Below the pieces are notes generated by a model that saw only the letters and a list, made by a program, of their open reading frames with translations, was not told the DNA's origin and searched no databases. Both the position numbers and the translations under genes were made by a program. From Staphylococcus caprae (GTDB taxonomy: Bacteria; Bacillota; Bacilli; Staphylococcales; Staphylococcaceae), in NCBI RefSeq assembly GCF_002902725.1, contig NZ_PPRT01000007.1:1-64000 (forward strand): DNA of 64,000 nt. The letters are read 5' to 3'. Of the stretch, positions 16,617-26,269 are shown one piece after another (positions within the stretch are counted from its first letter, which is position 1; the number at the start of each line of letters is the position of its first letter).

Positions 16617-17816
16617 TTAAATGCTTTGATGTTTTACTTTTCGTCCGTGAACAAGTAAATAAATAATCAAAGTAACTACTCCTAGAATTCCCATAATTCC
16701 AAACAATTGACTATAAGTAATCATATGTGTAAATAAACCTAAGAATGATGGTCCGAATCCTATGCCAATATCCAAGCCTATGAAATACGTAGATGTAGCT
16801 AATCCATATTTTGTAGATGGAGATACTTTGATTGCAATGGCTTGCATAGATGATGATAGATTACCGTATCCAATACCTAGGGCAATACCAGCAATTAATA
16901 ACATCCAACCATTGAAACTAAACATTAGCATTGCGAAACTAATGACTAAAAAGATAAATGCTGGATATACTACTACATTTTCATTTTTATCATCCATTAA
17001 ACGACCGGCAATCGGACGCGTAAATAGAGATGCTACCGCATAAAAGATAAAGAAGTAACTTGCCGCTGTGACTAAGTTTCTTTCTACGGCAAATGCTTGT
17101 AAATAAGTTAAAATTGCTGCATAAGTCACACCAATGAGCATCATAACAATCGCAACTGGTATCGCTTCTTTTGCAATAAAGTGACTCAAAATCGAACCTT
17201 TTTGATTTACTGAATCATTTTTAGCTTTAACAGTTTGAAATTGAATTCTAATAAATAATGATAACAAACCACTGATTACACCAAGAACAACACAGATAAT
17301 AAATAGTATCTTAATTGAAAATGAATTCATTAATAACATACCAAAGAATGGTCCAATGGCGGTACCTAATACTAAACTTAATGAAAATAAGCTAATACCT
17401 TCACTTTTTCGTGTAGGTGGTGTGACGTAGGCGGCTATGGTACCTGTAGCAGTTGTAGCGATTGCTGTGGCAATGCCATTGAGTAATCTCACAATCATTA
17501 AGAACCAAACTGAACCTGGTATGAAATAAAGTAATTGTGTGATGATTAAACAAATTAATCCAAATATAAGTATCTTTTTCGGACCAAACTGATTCACATA
17601 TTTACCAGTAATAAAACGGCCGATTAGAGATCCTACAATGAATAGTCCTACTACAAGACCTGCAAGTGAATCGGAAGCATGGAATTCAGTTTTACTGTAT
17701 CCAGCGATGACAACGATTAATAAATACATACATAAGTATACGAAAAAATTAATCGCAAAATTAAGATTAAAACTTTTGGTGAAAATAGGATCCTTAGTAG
17801 GTATCGCTTCGTTCAT
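16617..17816 (-). CDS. MFS family efflux transporter
   Basis: A 399-residue protein with twelve predicted membrane helices. The loop between helices 2 and 3 (GRFITGKYVNQFGPKKILIFG) is the MFS motif A region, and TRPIAGRLMDDKNE in the second half is the corresponding repeat. The overall type is the bacterial drug:H+ antiporter class. The substrate is unknown. Its start codon overlaps the stop of the upstream MarR gene by one base, and its ribosome site (AGGAGG) lies in the marR tail. The two are therefore one operon, with the efflux pump probably under control of its own MarR regulator. Confidence 0.88.
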   Translation of the reverse strand: MNEAIPTKDPIFTKSFNLNFAINFFVYLCMYLLIVVIAGYSKTEFHASDSLAGLVVGLFIVGSLIGRFITGKYVNQFGPKKILIFGLICLIITQLLYFIPGSVWFLMIVRLLNGIATAIATTATGTIAAYVTPPTRKSEGISLFSLSLVLGTAIGPFFGMLLMNSFSIKILFIICVVLGVISGLLSLFIRIQFQTVKAKNDSVNQKGSILSHFIAKEAIPVAIVMMLIGVTYAAILTYLQAFAVERNLVTAASYFFIFYAVASLFTRPIAGRLMDDKNENVVVYPAFIFLVISFAMLMFSFNGWMLLIAGIALGIGYGNLSSSMQAIAIKVSPSTKYGLATSTYFIGLDIGIGFGPSFLGLFTHMITYSQLFGIMGILGVVTLIIYLLVHGRKVKHQSI

Positions 17817-18256
17817 TATTTATCCTCCTTAATTAATGTCTCGTGAATTTGAGACATAATCTCTATAATTTCTGAGAGCTTTGCTTCTGTTAAACCTACT
17901 TTTTTAATAATGTTTTCTTGAACAACCGTTACTTCTTCATTAATTGCATCGAACAATGCTTTACCTACAGGCGTTAAACTTAATAATTTTTCTCTTTTGT
18001 CATTACCTTGAGTAGCAACAATCCAATTATTTTCAAGTAGGACCTTAACAATTTTACGAGTTGTAGGTTTTTCAATTGAACGACGATGAGAAATTTTAAC
18101 CAATGTAGTTGGTTGGAAATTAGCTATATCTCTCAGCACAAGCCACTGACCTGTATGGATATCATGCTTATCTAGAATAGGTTGTGTTAATTTTATATAA
18201 GGTCTATAAACTCCGATGAAACTATTAAAGAAATCATTGTTTAACATGGCCGACAC
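17816..18256 (-). CDS. MarR family transcriptional regulator
   Basis: A 146-residue winged-helix regulator. The central TTLVKISHRRSIEKPTTRKI is the recognition region, KIVKVLLENNWIVATQGNDKREKLLSLT is the helix plus wing with the conserved Asp-x-Arg, and the C-terminal helix forms the dimer interface. It leads the marR-MFS operon. A perfect 15-base palindrome, GTTAGCTTAGCTAAC, lies 18 bases upstream of the start and is the obvious autoregulatory operator. The inducing ligand is unknown. Confidence 0.88.
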   Translation of the reverse strand: MSAMLNNDFFNSFIGVYRPYIKLTQPILDKHDIHTGQWLVLRDIANFQPTTLVKISHRRSIEKPTTRKIVKVLLENNWIVATQGNDKREKLLSLTPVGKALFDAINEEVTVVQENIIKKVGLTEAKLSEIIEIMSQIHETLIKEDK

Positions 18257-18273
18257 CTCATTTTGTCATTATA

Positions 18274-18288
18274 GTTAGCTTAGCTAAC
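18274..18288. promoter_or_regulatory. palindromic operator upstream of the marR-MFS operon
   Basis: GTTAGCTTAGCTAAC is a perfect 7-1-7 palindrome located between the marR start (18256) and the divergent VOC gene (18423). Its size and position fit a MarR-family dimer site that controls marR-MFS, and perhaps also the divergent gene. Confidence 0.65.
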
Positions 18289-18422
18289 CTTTTTGGTACA
18301 AAAAGTATTATATGACTGAAATATGAATTTTGCAATACTTTTTTATTCTTTTTGATATTAAAAGTAAAATGGTCGGCTTTTTGTTAAAATAAGCATTAAT
18401 AAGAGGTAGAGGGGGAAGATAG

Positions 18423-19184
18423 ATGGAGCTCAAATTTGATCATATCATCCACTACATCGATCAACTCGAGCGATTTCAATTTCCTGGGAAATTATTGAAA
18501 TTACATAGCGGTGGTAAGCATCATAAATTTGGAACTTTCAACCAATTGTCTTATATTAATGGTAATTATATTGAAATGTTAGACGTTGAGGATAAAGAAA
18601 AATTGAAGAAGTTAGCAAAGTCTGAAGAGGGACGCGTATCATTTGCCACTAAGATTGCACAAGATAACTTTATTCAAGGTTTTAAAACTATCAGTATGCG
18701 AACGAATGATATTGAGCAGGTAAAACAAACTTTAACTGATAGAGGTATTGATACGATAGGGCCTTTACGAATGGAAAGAGATAATAAAAAAGGCGATAAA
18801 GTAGGTTGGCAATTATTGTATATTGCTAATCCTGACTATAGGGTTAAACCGCCGTTTTTCATACAATGGGACGAAAGCGAAGCGTCTAGAGAAGCACATC
18901 TGAAAGATTTTTATCAAAAGCAGTTTTCAATTGAAGCAGTAGTAATTAGTAGTAGTCAACGACACAAAACTGTTGAGGATTGGAAGCAATGGTATGATAT
19001 GCAAATCTTACATGAATATGATACTTATACAGATCTAATCTTGAAAGATGATGATATCCTTTTCAGAATTGAAGATGGAAAAGAATCAGGCTACCGCACA
19101 CTAATTATTAAAGATGCTAATGCGACAGCGCCATATTCAATATTTATTAGAGGTGCCAAATACAGATTTGAACCTATTAATTAG
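18423..19184 (+). CDS. VOC (glyoxalase-like) family protein
   Basis: A 253-residue protein beginning KFDHIIHYIDQLERF, the first strand of a vicinal-oxygen-chelate domain with a possible metal His at position 7. YIEMLDVEDKEKL near residue 45 supplies the Glu of the same half. The family resembles the Glyoxalase_3 type (PF13468), in which enzymatic activity is rarely known. It is divergent from the marR operon across the palindrome. The ribosome site is GAGGTAGAGGGGGAAG before the ATG. Its 3' end overlaps the converging small membrane gene by 4 bases. Confidence 0.75.
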   Translation: MELKFDHIIHYIDQLERFQFPGKLLKLHSGGKHHKFGTFNQLSYINGNYIEMLDVEDKEKLKKLAKSEEGRVSFATKIAQDNFIQGFKTISMRTNDIEQVKQTLTDRGIDTIGPLRMERDNKKGDKVGWQLLYIANPDYRVKPPFFIQWDESEASREAHLKDFYQKQFSIEAVVISSSQRHKTVEDWKQWYDMQILHEYDTYTDLILKDDDILFRIEDGKESGYRTLIIKDANATAPYSIFIRGAKYRFEPIN

Positions 19185-19432
19185 TATAAATATTGGTAGG
19201 TACTTTGTGCGATAATGCCGATATGGATGAGCGCAATAAAAATAGAAATGATACTTAAAATTGTGTCAAAACGAGATGTTCTTATAAGTGAGAAGAAAAG
19301 AGACAGAACGAACGTTAATGCAACACATATCACTCTAAGACTAAAATAAGATACGGTAAGCGGATGGCTTAACGTCACTATTATTGCAATTATGTTTAAT
19401 AATATAAATACAGATAGTATAATCTTTCTCAT
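19181..19432 (-). CDS. small membrane protein of unknown function
   Basis: An 83-residue very hydrophobic protein with about three membrane helices (starting MRKIILSVFILLNIIAIIV). An AAAGAGG-like ribosome site lies before the start, on the complementary strand near 19440. I do not recognise a family. It lies in the strand-switch gap between the VOC gene and femX, and has no visible partner. Confidence 0.6.
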   Translation of the reverse strand: MRKIILSVFILLNIIAIIVTLSHPLTVSYFSLRVICVALTFVLSLFFSLIRTSRFDTILSIISIFIALIHIGIIAQSTYQYLY

Positions 19433-19586
19433 TAAGAAAACCTCTTTCTATCTCATAATAATAAATATTATATCAAGATTTAACAGGATGTCAGAACTAA
19501 AAAGGTTTATAGCATACTTAATCGACAGCGATTAAGATAGGATGTATAATTAAAATTACTGTAAAATAAAGGAGATATTATAAACC

Positions 19587-20837
19587 ATGGAAAAGATGAA
19601 TATCACTAATCAAGAACATGACGCATTTGTAAAATCTCATCCAAATGGCGATTTACTGCAATTATCTAAATGGGCAGATACTAAGAAATTGACTGGATGG
19701 TATTCTAGAAGAATTGCGGTTGGTGAAAATGGTGAAATCAAAGGTGTAGGGCAATTATTATTTAAAAAAATACCAAAACTTCCTTATACGTTATGTTACG
19801 TATCAAGAGGGTTTGTCACAGATTATAGTGATAAAGAGGCCCTAGAAGCATTATTAAAATATACAAAAGTAATTGCAAAAGAAGAAAAAGCCTATGCAAT
19901 CAAAATTGATCCAGATGTAGAAGTCGATAAAGGGACTGATGCATTAAAAAATCTACGTGATTTAGGATTTAAACATAAAGGCTTCAAAGAAGGTTTATCT
20001 AAGGATTATATCCAACCACGAATGACGATGATTACGCCAATTGATAAATCTGATGATGAACTTATTCAAAGTTTTGAACGTCGTAATCGTTCTAAGGTAC
20101 GTTTAGCTCTTAAACGAGGCACTAAAGTAGAACGCGCAGGACGAGAAGGACTTCAAACTTTTGCGAACTTAATGAAGATTACAGGAGAACGTGATGGCTT
20201 CTTAACGCGCGATATTAGTTACTTTGAAAATATTTATGATGCACTTCATGAAGATGGAGATGCCGAACTTTTCTTAGTTAAGTTAGAGCCAAAGCCTGTT
20301 TTAGAAAAAATTAACAAAGACTTGGAAGAGCTTAATAACGAAAAAGAAAAGCTACAAGCTAAAAAACAAGACAAAAAAACACTAAATAAAATCAACGATA
20401 CAGATAATAAAATTAAAAAGACGGATGAACTTAAAAATGATATGCTAGAACTTGAAAAAGTACATCCTGATGGTATTTACTTATCCGGTGCATTGTTAAT
20501 GTTCGCTGGTAATAAATCTTATTATTTATATGGTGCATCTTCGAATGATTATCGTGATTTCTTACCTAACCATCATATGCAATTTACTATGATGCAATAT
20601 GCACGAGAACACGGTGCAACAACGTATGATTTCGGTGGTACTGACAATAATCCCGACAAAGATTCAGAACATTATGGATTGTGGTCATTCAAACGTGTAT
20701 GGGGCACATATTTAAGTGAAAAAATAGGTGAGTTTGATTATGTACTTAATCAACCATTGTATCAACTTATTGAGCAAGTAAAACCACGACTAACTAAAGC
20801 TAAAATTAAATTATCACGTAAACTAAAAGGTAAATAA
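19587..20837 (+). CDS. femX: FemX/FmhB, first-glycine pentaglycine bridge peptidyltransferase
   Basis: A 416-residue Fem-family protein, clearly the staphylococcal FmhB: it starts MEKMNITNQEHDAFVKSHPN, has FKEGLSKDYIQPRMTMITP and FERRNRSKVRLALKRGT in the two GNAT-like domains, a coiled-coil arm at about residues 232-292 rich in Glu and Lys, and the closing HYGLWSFKRVWGTYLSEKIG. FmhB adds the first glycine, from glycyl-tRNA, to the lysine of lipid II and is essential in S. aureus. It has a ribosome site AAGGAGAT at 19568-19575 and its own terminator. The coiled-coil arm is the part that differs most from the S. aureus protein. Confidence 0.95.
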   Translation: MEKMNITNQEHDAFVKSHPNGDLLQLSKWADTKKLTGWYSRRIAVGENGEIKGVGQLLFKKIPKLPYTLCYVSRGFVTDYSDKEALEALLKYTKVIAKEEKAYAIKIDPDVEVDKGTDALKNLRDLGFKHKGFKEGLSKDYIQPRMTMITPIDKSDDELIQSFERRNRSKVRLALKRGTKVERAGREGLQTFANLMKITGERDGFLTRDISYFENIYDALHEDGDAELFLVKLEPKPVLEKINKDLEELNNEKEKLQAKKQDKKTLNKINDTDNKIKKTDELKNDMLELEKVHPDGIYLSGALLMFAGNKSYYLYGASSNDYRDFLPNHHMQFTMMQYAREHGATTYDFGGTDNNPDKDSEHYGLWSFKRVWGTYLSEKIGEFDYVLNQPLYQLIEQVKPRLTKAKIKLSRKLKGK

Positions 20838-20850
20838 TTAACATAATGAG

Positions 20851-20894
20851 AATCTGAACGCGTCTATGATATTACTAGAACGTTCAGATTTTTT
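20851..20894 (+). terminator. femX terminator
   Basis: AATCTGAACG (20851-20860) pairs perfectly with CGTTCAGATT (20881-20890), followed by TTTTT. Confidence 0.8.
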
Positions 20895-20931
20895 ACTATA
20901 AATGAATTTATAAGTGGAAGGGAATAATAGG

Positions 20932-23900
20932 ATGATAAAAAAATTATTACAATTCTCATTAGGTAATAAATTTGCTATATTTCTCATGGTTGTATTAGTC
21001 GTTCTAGGGGGCGTGTATTCGAGCGCGAAATTAAAACTTGAATTGTTACCAGATGTAGAAAATCCAATGATTTCAGTTCAAACAACGATGCCAGGTGCGA
21101 CACCTCAATCTACACAAGATGAAATTAGTAGTAAAATTGATAGCCAAGTGCGTTCCTTAGCATATGTAAAAAGTGTCAAAACAGAGTCAATTCAAAATGC
21201 GTCTATCGTAACTGTTGAATATGACAATGGCACAGACATGGATAAAGCAGAAGAGCAACTTAAAAAAGAAATCGATAAAATTAAATTCAAAGATGGTGTA
21301 GGAGATCCAGAATTAACACGTAATTCTATGGATGCCTTTCCTATGGTCGCCTATTCATTCACCAGCAACCAACACGATTTAAAAGATGTGACCAAAGATT
21401 TAAATCAACAACTTATTCCAAAACTTCAAACGATTGACGGCGTCCAAAATGCACAATTAAATGGACAAACCAATCGTGAAGTGACATTAAAATTTAAACA
21501 AAAAGCATTAGATGAAAAAGGTTTAACAGCAGATGATGTTGAAAACTACATAAAAACTGCAACACGTGAGACACCGCTAGGATTATTCCAATTCGACAAA
21601 ACAGATAAATCTATAGTTGTAGATGGCGAATTCAATTCGGTTGATGCTTTGAAAAATCTTAAAATACCAATGTCTGCTGCAGGCCAAGGTAGTCAAAGTA
21701 ATGATAATTCTAGTAGCGATAGTGAAAATGAGAACAGTAGCTTAATGCCGAAAGATAATACAAATGCTTCAAATTCTAATTCGAAGACATCTAGTAGCGA
21801 TGGTAAAATGCCATCTGTTCCTCTAAAAGATGTTGCACAAGTCTCTGTAGGAGATGAACGTACCTCCATTTCTAAAACGAATGGTAAAGATGCAGTGAAC
21901 TTACAAATTATAAAAGCTCAAAATGCGAATACGGTTCAAGTCGCAAGAGATGTTCAGAAAAAAGTGGACGAATTTGTTAAGAATAATCATGGCATGACTT
22001 CAACTAAGACAATGGATACGGCTAAACCTATTCAAGACTCTCTTTATACAATGGTTGAAAAAGCAGCATTAGGAACAATTGTGGCTATTATCGTTATCCT
22101 ATTGTTCTTAAGAAATATTCGAACAACTGCGATTTCCGTAGTATCTATCCCATTGTCTATTTTAATTGCGCTCGTAGCTTTAAAATTGAGTAATGTATCA
22201 TTAAATATTTTGACGTTGGGTGCCTTAACAGTAGCCATTGGTCGTGTGATTGATGACTCTATTGTAGTAGTGGAAAATATCTACCGAAGATTATCCCATC
22301 CAAATGAAAAGTTGAAAGGCGAAAATTTAATAATCAATGCTACGACTGAAGTGTTTAAACCCATTATGTCGTCTACGTTAGTAACTATTGTCGTGTTCTT
22401 ACCACTTGTATTTGTATCAGGATCAGTGGGTGAAATGTTTAGACCATTTGCTTTGGCTATTACGTTTAGTCTTCTCGCATCGTTACTTGTATCTATTACA
22501 GTTGTGCCTTCTTTAGGTGCGACCCTTTTCAGAAAAGGTGTGAAAACAAAGCGTCAACATGAAGGTTTAGGTGCCATCAGTCGAGGATATCGTCAAATAC
22601 TTAAATGGTCGTTAAATCACAAATGGATAGTCATTATCGTAAGTATCGTGATTCTTATAGGCAGCATCGGGTTAGGGGCAACAAGTTTAGGAACAAGTTA
22701 CATTTCATCTGGCGATGACAAGTTCTTAGCGCTTACTTATACACCTAAACCTGGGGAAACTGAAAAAGCAGTACTCAATCATGCTGAAGAAGTTGAAAAA
22801 TATTTGGATAGTAAAGATAAGGTTCAAACTGTGCAATATTCTGTTGGAGGCCCGACACCACAAGATCCAACTGGAAGTACAAATAGTATGGCTATCATGG
22901 TTAAATATAAATCGGATACACCTAATTTCGATGAAGAACCGGATAAAGTTTTAAAACATATTGATCAATTCAAACAACCAGGAGAATGAAAAAACCAAGA
23001 TCTAGGTACAGGAGCAGGAAATGATTCTGTTGAAGTAACTGTGAAAGGTCCTTCTACCGATGATATCAAAGGCACTATAGAAAAAGTTGAGAAAACGATG
23101 AAAGATATCGATGGTATTGCGAATGTTAAATCCGATTTAACACAAACTTATGATCAATATGAAATTAAAGTTGACCAAAATAAAGCAGCAGATAACGGCA
23201 TCTCTGCGAGTCAATTAGCTATGAATCTAAATGAAAACTTACCTGAAAAGACGATTACAACAGTGAAAGAAAAAGGTAAGAAAATCGATGTTAAAGTGAA
23301 GCAAAATAAACAAACTGATTGGTCAGCGAAGAAATTGAATAACATAGAATTGAAGAAACCGACAGGCGGAACGATTAAATTAAGTGAAATTGCTACATTG
23401 CAAAAGACTACAACGCCAAGTAAGTTAACTCAAGAAGATGGAGACTATGCTACGACTGTCTCAGGCAAAGTCACTGATAAAGACGTAGGCGGAAAATCAC
23501 GAGATGTTATGTCTAAATTAAACGATATTGATAAACCACATAACGTTAAATTGAATGTAGGTGGTGCGACCGATGATATCAATACAGCTATTTCTCAACT
23601 TATTATAGCGATGGTCGCAGCAATTATTATCGTTTACTTAATACTTGTGATTACATTTAAGGGTGGACTTGCGCCATTTACGATACTCTTTTCACTACCA
23701 TTCACAGTGATAGGGGTTGTGCTAGCGCTCGTGATTACCGGAGAGACAATTTCCGTACCAAGTCTTATAGGTATGTTAATGTTGATAGGTATTGTTGTTA
23801 CTAATGCGATTGTATTAATAGATCGTGTCATTAATAATGAAAAGCAAGGTATGGCAATGAAAGAAGCATTAATTGAAGCGGGTGGCACACGTATTAGACC

Positions 23901-24099
23901 GATATTGATGACTGCCATTGCGACAATTGGTGCCTTAATACCATTATTATTTGGTCAAGATAGTTCAATTCTTATTTCAAAAGGGATGGCCGCTACTGTG
24001 ATAGGTGGTCTTGTGTCATCAACTATTCTGACACTCATCGTCGTGCCAGTCATTTACGAAATACTATTCACGCTTAAAAACAAACTTTTTAGAAAATAG
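20932..24099 (+). pseudogene. RND (AcrB/MmpL-like) efflux transporter gene interrupted by one in-frame TGA
   Basis: The reading frame from the ATG at 20932 (ribosome site GGAAGGGAA at 20916-20923) runs to 24099 in a single frame, 1055 residues plus stop, apart from one TGA at 22987-22989. The N part (to 22986) has the first membrane helix, a porter domain with a Ser/Asn-rich insert near residue 255, helices 2-6 with RVIDDSIVVVENIYRRL, and helix 7. The C part holds the second porter domain, helices 8-12 and GIVVTNAIVLIDRVI. Together they form a normal full-length RND pump of the HAE1/SwrC type. The TGA lies in the second porter domain, in the context PGE-TGA-KNQDL, and TGG (Trp) is the likely ancestral codon. 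The C part has no good ribosome site of its own, so function is probably lost unless the stop is read through or is a sequencing error. Confidence 0.85.
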
Positions 24100-24113
24100 A
24101 CTCATAAAACGAA

Positions 24114-24157
24114 AAAATCGACTTAGGCCGCTCACCATGGTAGCCTAAGTCGATTTT
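24114..24157. terminator. bidirectional terminator after the RND gene
   Basis: AAAATCGACTTAGGC (24114-24128) and GCCTAAGTCGATTTT (24143-24157) form a perfect 15-bp stem. A runs on one side and T runs on the other allow it to serve the RND gene and the converging small membrane gene. Confidence 0.85.
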
Positions 24158-24163
24158 CCATTA

Positions 24164-24490
24164 TTAATATAAGAATAGCGCCAATATCACATAAATCACT
24201 ATCAAAATAATTGATATAATATTTAAAATGTTAACGCCTTTTTCGTCGTCTTTCAGTTTTTTAAAGCCAGTGACTTCAATATTACCTACAAGCAATAATA
24301 AGACGATAAATACCCACCAGTTTTCTTTAGGGAATTGCAAAGTAGTGATAGCAACTACAAATAATAATAAAACACCCATGATAATTCTTAAAATTCTAGT
24401 AAAAATTGAACGCATTTTAAAAATACTAATATAAGCGACAATTAAATATAAAATGGGCAATAAGATAAGATACAGTAGCATCTGAGACAT
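24164..24490 (-). CDS. small four-helix membrane protein of unknown function
   Basis: A 108-residue protein with about four hydrophobic helices and a short polar stretch (TGFKKLKDDEKGVN) before the last one. The AAAGGA ribosome site (complement near 24493-24498) supports the start at 24490. I do not assign a family. It stands alone between the RND gene and a small coiled-coil ORF. Confidence 0.6.
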   Translation of the reverse strand: MSQMLLYLILLPILYLIVAYISIFKMRSIFTRILRIIMGVLLLFVVAITTLQFPKENWWVFIVLLLLVGNIEVTGFKKLKDDEKGVNILNIISIILIVIYVILALFLY

Positions 24491-24731
24491 CCTTTCCTTT
24501 ACGAATATTATATTAGCACGATAAAAAGTAGCTGACTAGGATGTCTAGTCAACGGTATATGTAAATCCAGAACTAATTATAAAAATAGCCATTGAATGTT
24601 TAAATTAGAATGTGATGATGTGTTTGTACGATCGAGCTTGTCCGATGCAACCTGTGATAGCAACTTGCTTTATTAATGCCATGCACATTACTTTGTCGAC
24701 GCGCGCAATCTTTTTATTAAATTCAACTCAA
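24491..24731. other. non-coding stretch
   Basis: About 240 bases with no supported gene. A 27-codon minus-strand reading frame (around 24620-24700) lacks a ribosome site and was not accepted. No clear terminator or operator is visible. Confidence 0.4.
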
Positions 24732-24896
24732 TTAGCTATTCATTTTAGCGCGGACATCTGCTATTTCTTTTTCAATTTCTTCTAATTGATTAAGTAGTGG
24801 GTCAATATTTTGATTGAGCGATTCACGTTTATCTAAATCATTCTGTAAACGTACGTAATCATACTTAAGTTCTGTTAATTTAGATTCTAAATCCAT
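24732..24896 (-). CDS. small acidic coiled-coil protein, 54 residues
   Basis: ATG at 24896-24894 is preceded by AAGGAGAT (complement of 24902-24912) at good spacing, and the frame runs 54 codons to TAA. The product, starting MDLESKLTELKYDYVRLQ and ending ADVRAKMNS, is highly charged with leucine/isoleucine heptads, so it is probably a helical coiled coil. It may be the small staphylococcal conserved protein family usually left as hypothetical. No function can be given. The strong ribosome site and biased composition make it likely to be real. Confidence 0.65.
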   Translation of the reverse strand: MDLESKLTELKYDYVRLQNDLDKRESLNQNIDPLLNQLEEIEKEIADVRAKMNS

Positions 24897-25046
24897 AGAA
24901 ACAAATCTCCTTTTATAATTGAAATTGATTATTAACTATATTTAAATAAGATTATATCATGAAACAAGACACTTCTAAAAATTGAAAGAGATATGTTAAA
25001 GTTATCAACTGTAAAAAGTGAAATTTTTGGGAAAGAAGGAATACAT

Positions 25047-25955
25047 GTGACTGAACAATTTGTCATGATTATATTACTCATTGCGCTTGGTTATTTCCTA
25101 AAACGTATCAATTATTTAAAAGCAACAGATAGCCAAGTTCTTTCAACGCTCGTATTAAATGTCACATTACCTTCTCTCGTTATCGTTAACTTAAACAGTG
25201 CCGATTTAAATATGTCATTCTCTATTTTACCAATCATGATGATTGTGTATGGTGTGATTGCTAAAATCATTGTTGTATGGTTTTTCAGAAAGTATGACAA
25301 TCACATGCGTGGCTCAGTAGGAATGATGACAGGGTCAATGAACATCGGACTCTTCGCATATCCATTAGTTAACGCAATTTGGCCTGAAAAGGGTATGGTA
25401 TATTTCGGTATGGCGGATATCGGTGGCGCAGTCATTATGTTCGGAGTAACTTACTTTGTAGGGAGTTATTTTAGTGAAGGGGCAGACCAATTCAATTTTA
25501 AATTCTTAGGGAAAAAATTGATTCAATCTGTACCGCTCGTGACATATATTGTGATGTTTATACTGAATATGTCTAATATTCATATTTGGAAACCGGCGAT
25601 AGATTTCTTTAGTATTCTTTCTAAAGCCAATATGCCTTTATCTATGATTTTACTAGGTGTCATGTTAAGTTTTAGCATTGATAGAGAATACTTGCCTGTG
25701 ACAATTAAATATTTATGTCTACATTACGGCTTAGCGATTGTAGCTGGTACACTCGTTCATTTCTTTTTACCGGTTTCAGATCAAATGATTAAAACAACAT
25801 TGCTAATTACATGGTTGTTACCTGTAGGCGTAGCGATCATTCCTTATTCTATTCAATTTAAATATAAGACATTGCCTTTTATAGGTATGGTCACCAACTT
25901 AACGATTGTGATCAGTATTGTCATACTCTATATTTATCAAGCACTCTTTGTATAA
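25047..25955 (+). CDS. AEC family transporter (auxin efflux carrier-like permease)
   Basis: A protein of 302 residues (320 if it starts at 24993) with ten predicted membrane helices. FLKRINYLKATDSQVLSTLVLNVTLPSLVI near the N terminus and the GSMNIGLFAYPLVNAIW segment, with its helix-breaking residues, are typical of the AEC family (PF03547). Bacterial members export or import small organic acids such as malate. The actual substrate is not known. GTG at 25047, preceded by GAAGGAA, is preferred because the membrane helix starts just after it. The upstream ATG at 24993 has no better ribosome site. Confidence 0.82.
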   Translation: MTEQFVMIILLIALGYFLKRINYLKATDSQVLSTLVLNVTLPSLVIVNLNSADLNMSFSILPIMMIVYGVIAKIIVVWFFRKYDNHMRGSVGMMTGSMNIGLFAYPLVNAIWPEKGMVYFGMADIGGAVIMFGVTYFVGSYFSEGADQFNFKFLGKKLIQSVPLVTYIVMFILNMSNIHIWKPAIDFFSILSKANMPLSMILLGVMLSFSIDREYLPVTIKYLCLHYGLAIVAGTLVHFFLPVSDQMIKTTLLITWLLPVGVAIIPYSIQFKYKTLPFIGMVTNLTIVISIVILYIYQALFV

Positions 25956-26269
25956 TTGTATTTGCTCCTTTTGAAAATTAAAATTAAGTGCAGATACCTT
26001 TAACGTGGGATGAATCACTTGAGAAAGGAACAACATCCTCACTCATTAAAAATAAACGAAATATTGTATATAAAAATAGAGGTTGGGAATTGTGTTCTGG
26101 GAAACCGATTAACGGTGTCCCAAAAGCAGGATTTTCAGCAGTAACACTCACAATTCGACAAAATTTGAGAAACAATTTTGCGCATTGATCGGCTCTGCTC
26201 AAATCCTAAACACTTTTATCCCGACCTCTATTATTTTTGTACAAGTATGTCCAAGGATGTTACTTCAAA
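25956..26269. other. intergenic region holding repeat copy B
   Basis: The gap between the AEC gene and the converging gdh holds the repeat at 26079-26229. Short open frames on both strands run through the repeat and are not accepted as genes. The 25985-26075 part is unassigned AT-rich sequence. Confidence 0.6.
26079..26229 (+). repeat. dispersed intergenic repeat, copy B
   Basis: About 150 bp with ends GAGGTTGGGA (26079) and TCCCGACCTC (ending 26228), complementary except for one G-U pair, followed by a T-rich tail. The central block around CACAATTCGACAAAATTTG is identical to copy A over 42 bases, while the part next to the left end diverges. Here it lies between converging genes, so it may also act as a terminator. 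Confidence 0.8.

Noticed and set aside
23041-24099. Second half of the RND gene as an independent protein
   Set aside because: The GTG at 23041 has no ribosome site, lies in the middle of a porter domain, and the frame is continuous with the first half across a single TGA.
24617-24700. 27-codon minus-strand frame beginning MCMALIKQ
   Set aside because: No ribosome site before the ATG, and nothing recognisable in the product. Length is within chance expectation.
25984-26202. Open frames of 66-72 codons on both strands across repeat copy B
   Set aside because: They coincide with the repeat, have no ribosome site, and their codons follow the repeat sequence. The matching part of copy A does not preserve a complete gene. 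Such frames are a known kind of annotation artefact.
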